This document shows positions 1 to 4,971 of a stretch of 5,338 nt of DNA, piece by piece. The notes below the pieces were generated by a model. The model was not told the origin of the DNA, did not search any database, and saw only the letters and a program-made list of their open reading frames with translations. Made by a program: the position numbers and the translations under genes. Numbering within the stretch: position 1 is the first letter of the stretch; each line of letters starts with the position of its first letter. Origin of the DNA: Acidimicrobiaceae bacterium (GTDB taxonomy: Bacteria > Actinomycetota > Acidimicrobiia > Acidimicrobiales > Bog-793); the NCBI GenBank assembly GCA_003170375.1, contig PMZN01000101.1, positions 1 through 5,338 on the forward strand, given 5' to 3'.

Positions 1-2
1 TG

Positions 3-1052
3 GCCTGGAGCCGGTTCCGGGTGGTGGTTCCCACCTGGGACCGCACCCTTCCCACCACATTGGCGTGCGTCGACGCCATGTTGCGCCGTTTCGGGGCGGC
101 ACCGACCTACCTACTCACCGACAACGAGCGGGTCGTCACGAGCGATCGGGTGGCCGGCATCGCCGTGCGCCATCCCGTCATGGTGGCTGCCGCCCGCCAC
201 TACGGGCTCGTGATCGAGACCTGCGTCCCCTACGACCCCGAGACCAAGGGTGGGTCGGAGTCCAGTGTCAAGATCGCCAAGGCGGACCTCGTGCCTACCG
301 AAGCCAACTTGTTGGACGACTACAGCAGCTTCGGCGCCCTCGTGAACGCCTGCGACGGCTTCTGCGAGGTGGTGAATGGCCGACCCCATTCAGAGACGCG
401 CCGCCCACCTAAAGAGATGCTCGCCGACGAGCGTGCCCGCATGCACCCGCTCCCGAGCGAGGCCTTCACCGCCGCCCTGGGCGAGACCCGCATAGTGAGA
501 GACGACCGCACCATCCGATTCGGCGCCGTGCCCTACTCCTTGCCGAAGGCCTGGATCGGCCAGGAGGTGTGGTGCAGGGTGCAAGGTGAGCAGCTGGTGG
601 TGGTGGGCCGAGGTTCGTCCGGCCTCGAGGAGATCTTCCGCCACGAGTTGTCCACGCCGGGGAACCCCCGCATCCTCGACGAGCACTACCCTGAGTACCC
701 GCCTGGCAACGGGCCGAAGATCCGCCCCTTACGCCCGAAAGACGATGCCGAGCGTGCCTTCCTGGCGCTCGGCGACGGCGCCGAGCGATGGCTGCGGGAA
801 GCGTGCGGGACCGGGGTGGCCCGCATCCGCTCCAAGATGGCAAAGGCCGTCGAGCTGGCGGCTCTCGTGGGCACGACGCCGGTGGACCGGGCCCTCGGCA
901 TGGCAGCTCTCGCCGGCCGCTTCGAGGACGGCGATCTCGCCTCTGTCGTGGACCACCTGGGACGGCGTGATGCTGTCGAGGACCTCGTGTACGCCGACGA
1001 GGCGTACTCGGCCCAGCCCGGTACCTCCTCCTGGGAGGGTTTCGGGCGATGA
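3..1052 (+). CDS. istA: IS21-family transposase IstA, 5'-truncated by window edge
   Basis: IstA is the DNA-cutting and strand-transfer enzyme of IS21 elements. The reading frame is open from the first bases of the window, so the GTG at 21 is not the true start. The N-terminal helix-turn-helix region and the first catalytic Asp lie upstream. The opening AWSRFR matches the strand after the first Asp in this family. The second catalytic Asp is in LLTDNE (codon 120-122) and the catalytic Glu is in KGGSESSVK (codon 258-260), the spacing and context of an RNase H-fold DDE core. From about 486 to 690 a beta-rich segment (TRIVRDDRTIRFG onward) fits the Mu-transposase-like C-terminal barrel. An Arg/Ala-rich helical tail follows to the stop. 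The stop overlaps the next start as ATGA. No internal stop or frameshift is visible, so the element may be active if the missing part is intact. Confidence 0.93.
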   Translation, partial: AWSRFRVVVPTWDRTLPTTLACVDAMLRRFGAAPTYLLTDNERVVTSDRVAGIAVRHPVMVAAARHYGLVIETCVPYDPETKGGSESSVKIAKADLVPTEANLLDDYSSFGALVNACDGFCEVVNGRPHSETRRPPKEMLADERARMHPLPSEAFTAALGETRIVRDDRTIRFGAVPYSLPKAWIGQEVWCRVQGEQLVVVGRGSSGLEEIFRHELSTPGNPRILDEHYPEYPPGNGPKIRPLRPKDDAERAFLALGDGAERWLREACGTGVARIRSKMAKAVELAALVGTTPVDRALGMAALAGRFEDGDLASVVDHLGRRDAVEDLVYADEAYSAQPGTSSWEGFGR

Positions 1053-1228
1053 TGCACCCACCGACCTACATCGAAGGGCCGCTCCGTCACCACGAGCTGA
1101 GCGAACTGGCCGAGCTCATGGACGACCTCGACGCCTTTGTGGTCACAGCCGAGCACCTGCCCGAGGACCTGCGCATCCGCATCAGGTGGTGGGCCCTGCG
1201 GATCGAGAACGCCCGAGCTCGGCGATGA
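1049..1228 (+). CDS. Small 59-aa ORF between istA and istB
   Basis: This short reading frame fills the gap between istA and istB exactly. Its ATG at 1049 overlaps the istA stop as ATGA, and its TGA at 1226 overlaps the istB ATG at 1225 in the same way. A GGGAGGG at 1033-1039 lies 9 nt upstream and is a good Shine-Dalgarno sequence. The protein starts MMHPPTYIEGPLRHHELSEL, continues with an acidic helix-like stretch (AELMDDLDAFV), and ends in a basic segment with two Trp (IRIRWWALRIENARARR). I recognise no domain. The exact fit of both ends argues that it is translated. It may couple translation of istB, which has only a poor ribosome binding site, or act as a small transposition accessory protein. 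Both roles are inferred. Confidence 0.68.
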   Translation: MMHPPTYIEGPLRHHELSELAELMDDLDAFVVTAEHLPEDLRIRIRWWALRIENARARR

Positions 1229-2082
1229 AGACCCCCGAGCCGCCCCCGCTCGGAGACGAGCTCTCCCAGCTGCTGAGACGCATGCGCCTGCCTTACATGC
1301 GCTCGGCTGCCCCCGAGGTGATCGCCACGGCCAAGGCACAACGGTGGGACCCCGCCGAGATGCTGCGTGTCCTTCTCGCCGAGGAGGTCGCCGGCCGGGA
1401 CAGGGCCACCCGCGCCCAGCGACGGAGGGCGGCCGGGCTTCCCGCCGGCAAGACCTTCGACAGCTGGATCGAGGCCAAGTCCTCCATCCCCGTGCCCACT
1501 CAAAGCGCCCTTCGGACCCTCGAGTGGGTCGGCCGGGCAGAGAACCTGGCGATCTGCGGCCCGTCGGGCAGCGGCAAGTCGCACTTTTGCGAGGCAATCG
1601 CCCATGCTGTCATCGACGCCGGCATGCGGGTGAGCTGGTTCAGCCTCGAATCGCTCACGGCCACCTTGGCGCGTGCCAAGATCGACGCCTCCGTCAGCCG
1701 GGTCGTCTCCCGCATCTGCCGGGCGGACCTGGTCGTGGTCGATGACATCGGGATGCTGCCCGCAGGAGCCGATGCCGCCGAGGCCTTCTACCGCGTGGTG
1801 GACGCCGCCTACGAGCGGCGCAGCCTGGCCGTTACCTCGAACATCCACCCCTCCGGCTTTGACACGATCATGCCGAAGTCGATCGCCACAGCCGCGGTCG
1901 ACCGGTTGTTGCACCACGCCCACCTCGTTGCCACCGAAGGTCCCTCGGTGCGCCTCGAAGAAGCTCTCGCCGGCGCCGGTGTCGTCGCCCTCACACCAAG
2001 CGAGTCGCGAGGAGCCGCATCGCCGGCAGCAAACCAAATGCGTAACGCTTCGCCAACCTGGCTCGGGGAGGGGACTTCATGA
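1225..2082 (+). CDS. istB: IS21-family transposition helper ATPase IstB
   Basis: IstB is a DnaA/DnaC-like AAA+ ATPase that binds target DNA, assembles as an oligomer and activates the IstA transposase. The 285-aa protein has an N-terminal helical region (residues 1-90, including LLRRMRLPYMR and LLAEEVAGRDRA), Walker A GPSGSGKS at residues 112-119, Walker B LVVVDD at 169-174, a sensor 1-like AVTSN at 202-206, and a conserved VDRLLHHAH segment with Arg227. The start at 1225 is chosen because it lies just before this fold and overlaps the upstream stop as ATGA. The open frame reaches back to 586 but reads antisensically odd, Arg/Pro-rich protein there. After the core there is a tail of about 40 residues, rich in Ala and Ser and ending NQMRNASPTWLGEGTS. 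It looks added, and part of it is encoded by a duplicated DNA segment. Confidence 0.93.
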   Translation: MKTPEPPPLGDELSQLLRRMRLPYMRSAAPEVIATAKAQRWDPAEMLRVLLAEEVAGRDRATRAQRRRAAGLPAGKTFDSWIEAKSSIPVPTQSALRTLEWVGRAENLAICGPSGSGKSHFCEAIAHAVIDAGMRVSWFSLESLTATLARAKIDASVSRVVSRICRADLVVVDDIGMLPAGADAAEAFYRVVDAAYERRSLAVTSNIHPSGFDTIMPKSIATAAVDRLLHHAHLVATEGPSVRLEEALAGAGVVALTPSESRGAASPAANQMRNASPTWLGEGTS

Positions 2083-2119
2083 CGACCGCCGACAGCAACC
2101 AAATGCGTGACGCTTCGCC
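2022..2119 (+). repeat. Imperfect direct repeat of about 33 bp spanning the istB/zinc-protein junction
   Basis: Copy 1 is at 2022-2054 inside the 3' end of istB, and copy 2 is at 2088-2119 inside the start of the next gene, with starts 66 bp apart. They differ by one inserted A and a few substitutions. Both encode NQMR(N/D)ASP, although the two genes use different reading frames; the 1-bp length difference between the copies and the ATGA overlap account for this. Copy 1 forms part of the IstB tail, so the tail probably arose from a local tandem duplication of the start of the downstream gene, or the reverse. Confidence 0.75.
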
Positions 2120-2360
2120 TGCGCCGGTGAGGAAGGGGGTGAGGTGCGCCAGCTGCGGCGCCTTCAGGCTCATCGCCATCGAAGGGCTCTTCTCCAACCC
2201 CACCGTCGGTTCACCGCAGCGGTTCTGCTCACCTGCGTGCCGACAGGCTGCCTGGAGACGCCGGCGGGCAGGAGTGGCCGAGGACGTCCCCAGACAGACA
2301 ACCGGTGGTCGCTCCCGCAAGCTGCGAGCGGGCGCCGGTGCCGAGCAGCACAAGCTGTAG
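2079..2360 (+). CDS. Small putative zinc-binding protein downstream of istB (IS21 passenger)
   Basis: The 93-aa protein has Cys pairs at C23-A-S-C26 and C50-S-P-A-C54. The second sits in QRFCSPACRQAAWRRRR, a motif seen in small zinc-ribbon or treble-clef proteins where it is followed by a basic helix. The C-terminal third is basic, low in complexity and probably disordered. This suggests a nucleic-acid-binding or protein-binding zinc module, but no function can be assigned from sequence alone. The start at 2079 overlaps the istB stop (ATGA) and has a strong Shine-Dalgarno GGGGAGGGG at 2065-2073, 5 nt upstream. A second in-frame ATG at 2103 (Met9), inside the duplicated segment, is a possible alternative start. 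The gene ends 15 bp before the IS end repeats, so it lies within the element. Confidence 0.75.
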   Translation: MTTADSNQMRDASPAPVRKGVRCASCGAFRLIAIEGLFSNPTVGSPQRFCSPACRQAAWRRRRAGVAEDVPRQTTGGRSRKLRAGAGAEQHKL

Positions 2361-2375
2361 AGGTCGGCGTCCCGG

Positions 2376-2468
2376 CCGCCCACTTGGAGAATTCCTGTCC
2401 GCCCACTTGGAGAACTGCTGTCCGCCCACTTGGAGAATTCCTGTCCGCCCACGAGGAATTCCTGCTGT
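2376..2468 (+). repeat. IS21 right-end tandem repeats, four units (transposase binding sites)
   Basis: Units are at 2376-2398, 2399-2421, 2422-2444 and 2445-2468. Each begins CCGCCCAC. Units 1 and 3 are identical over 23 bp, unit 2 differs at two bases near its 3' end, and the outermost unit is diverged and one base longer. The core TTGGAGAATTCCTG contains an EcoRI palindrome, and unit 4 contains the longer palindrome GGAATTCC. Repeats of this type at IS21 ends are known to be bound by IstA. The period of about 23 bp is a little over two helical turns, so successive sites lie on roughly the same face of the DNA. Confidence 0.85.
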
Positions 2469-2645
2469 CCATTGACAAGGGCGACATCGACTGCTCAAGT
2501 GTGGTGAATAGTGACCAGGCATAGGCGCGGTAGCTTGCTCGCACCGCGGATCCTTGGGGTCAGCGAGCCTTCGTGGCACCCGACGTGCAACCCAGTCGCA
2601 TGTCTTTGAGAAGCACTTGTGGCGTTCACCGCCGGAATGCCTAAC

Positions 2646-2960
2646 TCACGCAGGCGGTTTAGCCGGTCGCATTGCCTCGGGCCTGTTCGCGTCGAGCAGG
2701 ATATCCAGCACTTCACCGATCGACCGAGCCCCATCTCCGGCTTCTCGCAGCGGCAGGTGAGCTTGGACCCGGTATCGGTTGCGACGACCGTCCTTCTCCT
2801 TGACCACGTACCCCGCCGTGACCAGTTCGCCGACGATCCCGAAAGCTCGGCGCTCGGTAATGCCGACCGTCGCCGCTACGTCACGGATCCGAATTCCCGG
2901 GTCGTGAGCGATGCACACGAGGACCCGAGCATGGTTGGTCAGGAAGGTCCAGCTCGCCAT
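2646..2960 (-). CDS. Winged helix-turn-helix transcriptional regulator (MarR/ArsR-like)
   Basis: The 104-aa protein is a single DNA-binding domain. It opens with WTFLTNHARVLVCIAHDPGI, a first helix common to actinobacterial winged-helix regulators. A helix-turn-helix follows at about residues 25-50 (IRDVAATVGITERRAFGIVGELVTAGY), then the wing at 52-65 (VVKEKDGRRNRYRV, with RRNRY typical of the wing tip), and a short C-terminal helix (SIGEVLDILL) likely used for dimerisation. No ligand-binding domain or metal-binding Cys/His cluster is seen. The ATG at 2960 is the only plausible start, although no strong ribosome binding site precedes it. The gene is divergent from the DUF4386/DUF4389 pair, with several palindromes in between, which suits autoregulation and control of that pair. 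The regulatory link is inferred. It lies about 170 bp from the IS end. Confidence 0.85.
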   Translation of the reverse strand: MASWTFLTNHARVLVCIAHDPGIRIRDVAATVGITERRAFGIVGELVTAGYVVKEKDGRRNRYRVQAHLPLREAGDGARSIGEVLDILLDANRPEAMRPAKPPA

Positions 2961-2980
2961 GCAGCTGAGACTACCGACTC

Positions 2981-2992
2981 TCTTTCGAAAGA
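2981..2992. promoter_or_regulatory. 12-bp perfect palindrome upstream of the regulator (candidate operator)
   Basis: TCTTTCGAAAGA reads the same on both strands and lies 21-32 bp upstream of the regulator start. This is where an autoregulatory operator would be expected, but the match to any known site is untested. Confidence 0.35.
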
Positions 2993-3013
2993 CAGATTTC
3001 CTTCTGAAATTGC

Positions 3014-3042
3014 TTGCATGTTATCTGTAACAGGTTTACCAT
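3014..3042 (+). promoter_or_regulatory. Weak candidate promoter with an inverted repeat in its spacer
   Basis: TTGCAT (3014-3019) is separated by 17 bp from TACCAT (3037-3042), which fits the TANNNT form of a -10 box. The match to the -35 consensus is poor (3 of 6). The perfect inverted repeat TGTTATCTGTAACA (3019-3032) fills most of the spacer, so a dimeric regulator bound there would block polymerase. It could serve the plus-strand genes, with a long leader of about 420 nt to the DUF4386 start. Confidence 0.3.
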
Positions 3043-3117
3043 GCCCCGCACGGTGACCTCCCGGGGGGGCGGACACCATTAGGGGGGAAATGTCGGTGGG
3101 CCTTTCAGGTCTCTGTC

Positions 3118-3441
3118 GTGACGCGCGGCGCGGTAGTAAGCCCGACGCCCGCGAGGAAAGTCGGCAACCGATTGCAGGGGCGCCACTCACTCGCACGCCG
3201 CCGGCTTTCTGGCGCGTCCTCGATGAACCAGGCGACCTCTTCGCCCTTCGAAGTCCGGTGCAGCCTGAGCGCCGATCACTCGACTGGGCCGCCGAAGCGC
3301 GCTTCCATCCGAGAGACCGGCGCGGATACTCAGATCGCTTGTCAGCTCCTGCGCCAGAGTGCCCAGGTCACCACCGTGGCCGCCGGACTGATCAGGCTGG
3401 TGTTCCTGGTCTTCGCCGTCGGCTTGTTTAGCTGTAGCTAA
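3118..3441 (+). CDS. Doubtful small ORF with hydrophobic C-terminus
   Basis: This 107-codon frame starts with GTG; an internal ATG at 3223 would give 72 aa. By hand count about 79% of its third codon positions are G or C, higher than in the overlapping frame starting at 3090, which is a weak sign of coding. The last 22 residues (VTTVAAGLIRLVFLVFAVGLFS) could form one membrane helix. The TAA lies 25 bp before the DUF4386 start. Against it, there is no good ribosome binding site at either start, the N-terminal half is Arg-rich and of low complexity, and I recognise no family. It may be a decayed gene or a chance ORF. Confidence 0.3.
   Translation: MTRGAVVSPTPARKVGNRLQGRHSLARRRLSGASSMNQATSSPFEVRCSLSADHSTGPPKRASIRETGADTQIACQLLRQSAQVTTVAAGLIRLVFLVFAVGLFSCS
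3428..3441. promoter_or_regulatory. Palindrome TTAGCTGTAGCTAA upstream of DUF4386 gene
   Basis: Two 6-bp perfect arms (TTAGCT and AGCTAA) flank a GT centre, 25 bp before the DUF4386 ATG and 10 bp before its Shine-Dalgarno sequence. It could be a repressor site or an mRNA hairpin. It also overlaps the last codons of the doubtful ORF at 3118-3441. Confidence 0.35.
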
Positions 3442-3466
3442 CGCACTTACCAAGGAGGAGGACGAC

Positions 3467-4300
3467 ATGACAGCCATCCGAACCAATGCACCCAACCTGA
3501 CAACCGACCGCCGAGTGGACCCACCTCGAGGAGACTCGCCCGTTGTTGACCAATTGAAGAGAGACGTCAAGATGAGCTCAACTAGAAAGACCGCACTTGC
3601 CGCGGGTGTGCTCTTCATCATCACCTTCGTCACTTCGATTCCAGCAGCGTTGCTTTATCTCCGTCTCGTCGACCACGCCAACTACATCATCGGCGCCGGC
3701 GCTGACAAACGTATCGCCCTCGGAGCGCTCCTCGAGATGATCCTCATCGTCGCCAACATCGGCACGGCCGTCGTGCTGTTCCCGATCCTCAAGCGGCAGA
3801 ACGAAGGCCTCGCCCTCGGCTACGTCACCGCCCGCCTTGTTGAGTGCGCCTTCATCGCCATCGGCATCGTCAGCCTGCTAGCAGTCGTTACGTTGCGGCA
3901 GGACGTCGGGGGTGCCGGCGGGTCCTCGGTCGTCATGGTCGGCAGGTCGCTCGTCGCGATCCACAAGTGGACGTTCCTGCTCGGGCCCGGCTGGGTCGTC
4001 GGCGTAGGGAACGGGTTGCTGCTCGGCTACCTGATGTACCGATCCGGCCTTGTGCCGCGGGCCATGGCGATGCTGGGGCTGATCGGAGGTCCGCTGATCA
4101 TCGCCTCGGGGACCGCCGTGATGTTCCACGCCATCAATGCAAACTCAAAGGCGCAGGCCATCGCGACAATTCCGGAGTTCCTTTGGGAGTTGTCTCTTGG
4201 AATCTACCTCATCGTCAAAGGATTCAAGCCGTCTCCTATCCTGCCCGATTTCGAGGAGATTCCCAACCTCGGAGTCGATGTCGCCTCGTCCCCAACGTGA
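3467..4300 (+). CDS. DUF4386 family multi-pass membrane protein
   Basis: The protein matches the DUF4386 family, integral membrane proteins of unknown function. Recognisable family segments are MSSTRKTALAAGVLFIITF, GALLEMILIVANIGTAVVLFP, KRQNEGLALGYVTARLVE, HKWTFLLGPG, YRSGLVPRAMAMLGLIGGPL and FLWELSLGIYLIVKGFKPSP. Six membrane helices are predicted by eye at about residues 43-65, 83-106, 120-142, 168-189, 198-221 and 236-251. The start at 3467 has an excellent Shine-Dalgarno AAGGAGG at 3452-3458 with 8-nt spacing and gives 277 aa. Most family members begin at the equivalent of Met36 (ATG 3572, with a weaker GAAGAGAGA 7 nt upstream), so the first 35 residues are an unusual hydrophilic extension or an upstream leader. 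It is probably co-transcribed with the DUF4389 gene 80 bp downstream. No enzymatic motif is seen. Confidence 0.9.
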   Translation: MTAIRTNAPNLTTDRRVDPPRGDSPVVDQLKRDVKMSSTRKTALAAGVLFIITFVTSIPAALLYLRLVDHANYIIGAGADKRIALGALLEMILIVANIGTAVVLFPILKRQNEGLALGYVTARLVECAFIAIGIVSLLAVVTLRQDVGGAGGSSVVMVGRSLVAIHKWTFLLGPGWVVGVGNGLLLGYLMYRSGLVPRAMAMLGLIGGPLIIASGTAVMFHAINANSKAQAIATIPEFLWELSLGIYLIVKGFKPSPILPDFEEIPNLGVDVASSPT

Positions 4301-4310
4301 GCGACGTTGG
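4292..4310 (+). terminator. Hairpin overlapping the DUF4386 stop codon
   Basis: CCAACGT (4292-4298) pairs perfectly with ACGTTGG (4304-4310) around a 5-nt loop, and the TGA stop lies at its base and loop. There is no T-run after it, so it is at best a weak or partial terminator, or an RNA-stabilising element between the two membrane genes. A second small hairpin, GTCTGG with CCAGAC, lies at 4327-4344. Confidence 0.3.
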
Positions 4311-4380
4311 TCGGCTTTGTCGCTGAGTCTGGATGACGCCAGACGTGAAATCCCATCCCCGAAACCCTGAAAGGTGAGCT

Positions 4381-4971
4381 ATGCAACAACAGTCGTATCC
4401 CGTTCGGTTCTCCGTGGACTACCCCGATCGAAACCTCAATCGGGTAACCACGGCCTTCAGGATCTTCGTAGCCATCCCCATCCTGATCGTGCTGAGTGCG
4501 GTCTCAGGTGCAGCGGGAGTGGGCGGCCAACTGTTCTTCGGTCCCCTGCTCATGATCCTCTTCCGCCAGAAGTATCCCCGATGGTGGTTCGACTGGAACC
4601 TGGAGTTGCAGCGGTTCAGCAACCGGGTGGGCGCTTACCTGGTTCTCATGGACGACCGCTACCCCTCCACCACCGACTACCCGTCCGTACACCTGGACTA
4701 CGCCTATCCCGACGCCGAACGCGATCTCAATCGGTGGATGCCGCTTGTGAAGTGGTTCCTGGCCATCCCCCACTACGTCGTGTTGGTCTTTCTGACCGTC
4801 GCATCGGTGGTGGCTGCGATCGTCGCATGGTTCGCCATCCTGTTCACGGGGCGATACCCAAGGGGCGTCTTTGAATTCGTGGAAGGAGTTATCCGGTGGC
4901 AATGCCGAGTCATGGCCTACTCCTTCACATTGGTCACCGACCAGTATCCGCCTTTCAGCCTCGCCCCGTGA
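4381..4971 (+). CDS. DUF4389 family membrane protein with tandem internal duplication
   Basis: This is a 196-aa DUF4389 protein of unknown function. It consists of two copies of one unit. Copy 1 (residues 6-95) runs YPVRFSVDYPDRNLNR, a hydrophobic helix (FRIFVAIPILIVLSAV), a second hydrophobic stretch ending in FRQKYPRWWFDW, then RVGAYLVLMDDRYP. Copy 2 (100-190) runs YPSVHLDYAYPDAERDLNR, WFLAIPHYVVLVFLTV, AIVAWFAILFTGRYPRGVFEF, then RVMAYSFTLVTDQYP. Each copy therefore has two membrane segments, giving about four in total. The recurring (R/K)YP(R) and (R/Q)YP turns are characteristic of this family. The start is fixed by AAAGGTGA at 4370-4377, just before the ATG. The gene follows the DUF4386 gene on the same strand, which suggests a shared transcript. 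The role in the membrane is unknown. Confidence 0.9.
   Translation: MQQQSYPVRFSVDYPDRNLNRVTTAFRIFVAIPILIVLSAVSGAAGVGGQLFFGPLLMILFRQKYPRWWFDWNLELQRFSNRVGAYLVLMDDRYPSTTDYPSVHLDYAYPDAERDLNRWMPLVKWFLAIPHYVVLVFLTVASVVAAIVAWFAILFTGRYPRGVFEFVEGVIRWQCRVMAYSFTLVTDQYPPFSLAP

Larger units (their letters stand above)
1..2477 (+). mobile_element. IS21-family insertion sequence, right-hand portion (left end outside window)
   Basis: The block contains an IstA-type DDE transposase, an IstB-type AAA+ helper downstream on the same strand, and a cluster of short tandem repeats just after the last gene. This is the standard layout of IS21 elements, which carry several transposase-binding repeats at each end. 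Two extra small ORFs are present: one between istA and istB, and one after istB. The right tip is placed at about 2477 because the complement of the sequence ending there begins TGTCAATGG, and IS21 ends usually start with TG and finish with CA. The left end and any target-site duplication are not visible, so the exact boundary is an inference. Confidence 0.85.
2961..3466. other. Intergenic region between divergent regulator and DUF4386 gene
   Basis: These 506 bases hold no confidently identified gene. The regulator-proximal 90 bp are AT-richer than the surroundings and contain two palindromes and a weak promoter match. G-tracts follow at about 3063-3069 and 3081-3086. The remainder is GC-rich and contains one doubtful ORF (3118-3441). 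A third palindrome lies just before the Shine-Dalgarno sequence of the DUF4386 gene. Confidence 0.6.

Noticed and set aside
586..1224. Upstream extension of the istB reading frame back to 586
   Set aside because: It lies entirely over istA and the 59-codon ORF, its translation is Arg/Ser/Pro-rich out-of-frame protein, and the IstB family fold starts just after 1225.
686..2037. Long minus-strand ORFs (686-1597, 1087-2037)
   Set aside because: They are antisense to well-supported istA/istB coding sequence, which is usual in GC-rich DNA, and show no recognisable domain.
2376..2468. CRISPR array
   Set aside because: The repeats are directly adjacent with no unique spacers and sit at the predicted end of an IS21 element.
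2526..2548. CGCGGT...ACCGCG inverted repeat between the IS end and the regulator
   Set aside because: It has a 6-bp stem with an 11-nt loop and no T-run on either strand; such short GC repeats are common by chance in this DNA.
1991..2579. Minus-strand ORFs with repeated EFSKWA / ILQVGG peptide motifs (1991-2452, 2170-2544, 2229-2579)
   Set aside because: The repeated peptides come from translating the IS end repeats in different frames; the 23-bp period is not a multiple of 3.
3090..3431. 113-aa ORF preceded by a G-rich tract resembling a ribosome binding site
   Set aside because: Third-position GC is clearly lower than in the overlapping frame from 3118, its composition is Arg/Pro-rich, and no family is recognisable.
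3187..3633. 148-aa minus-strand ORF
   Set aside because: It overlaps the start and ribosome binding site of the DUF4386 gene and has no recognisable features.
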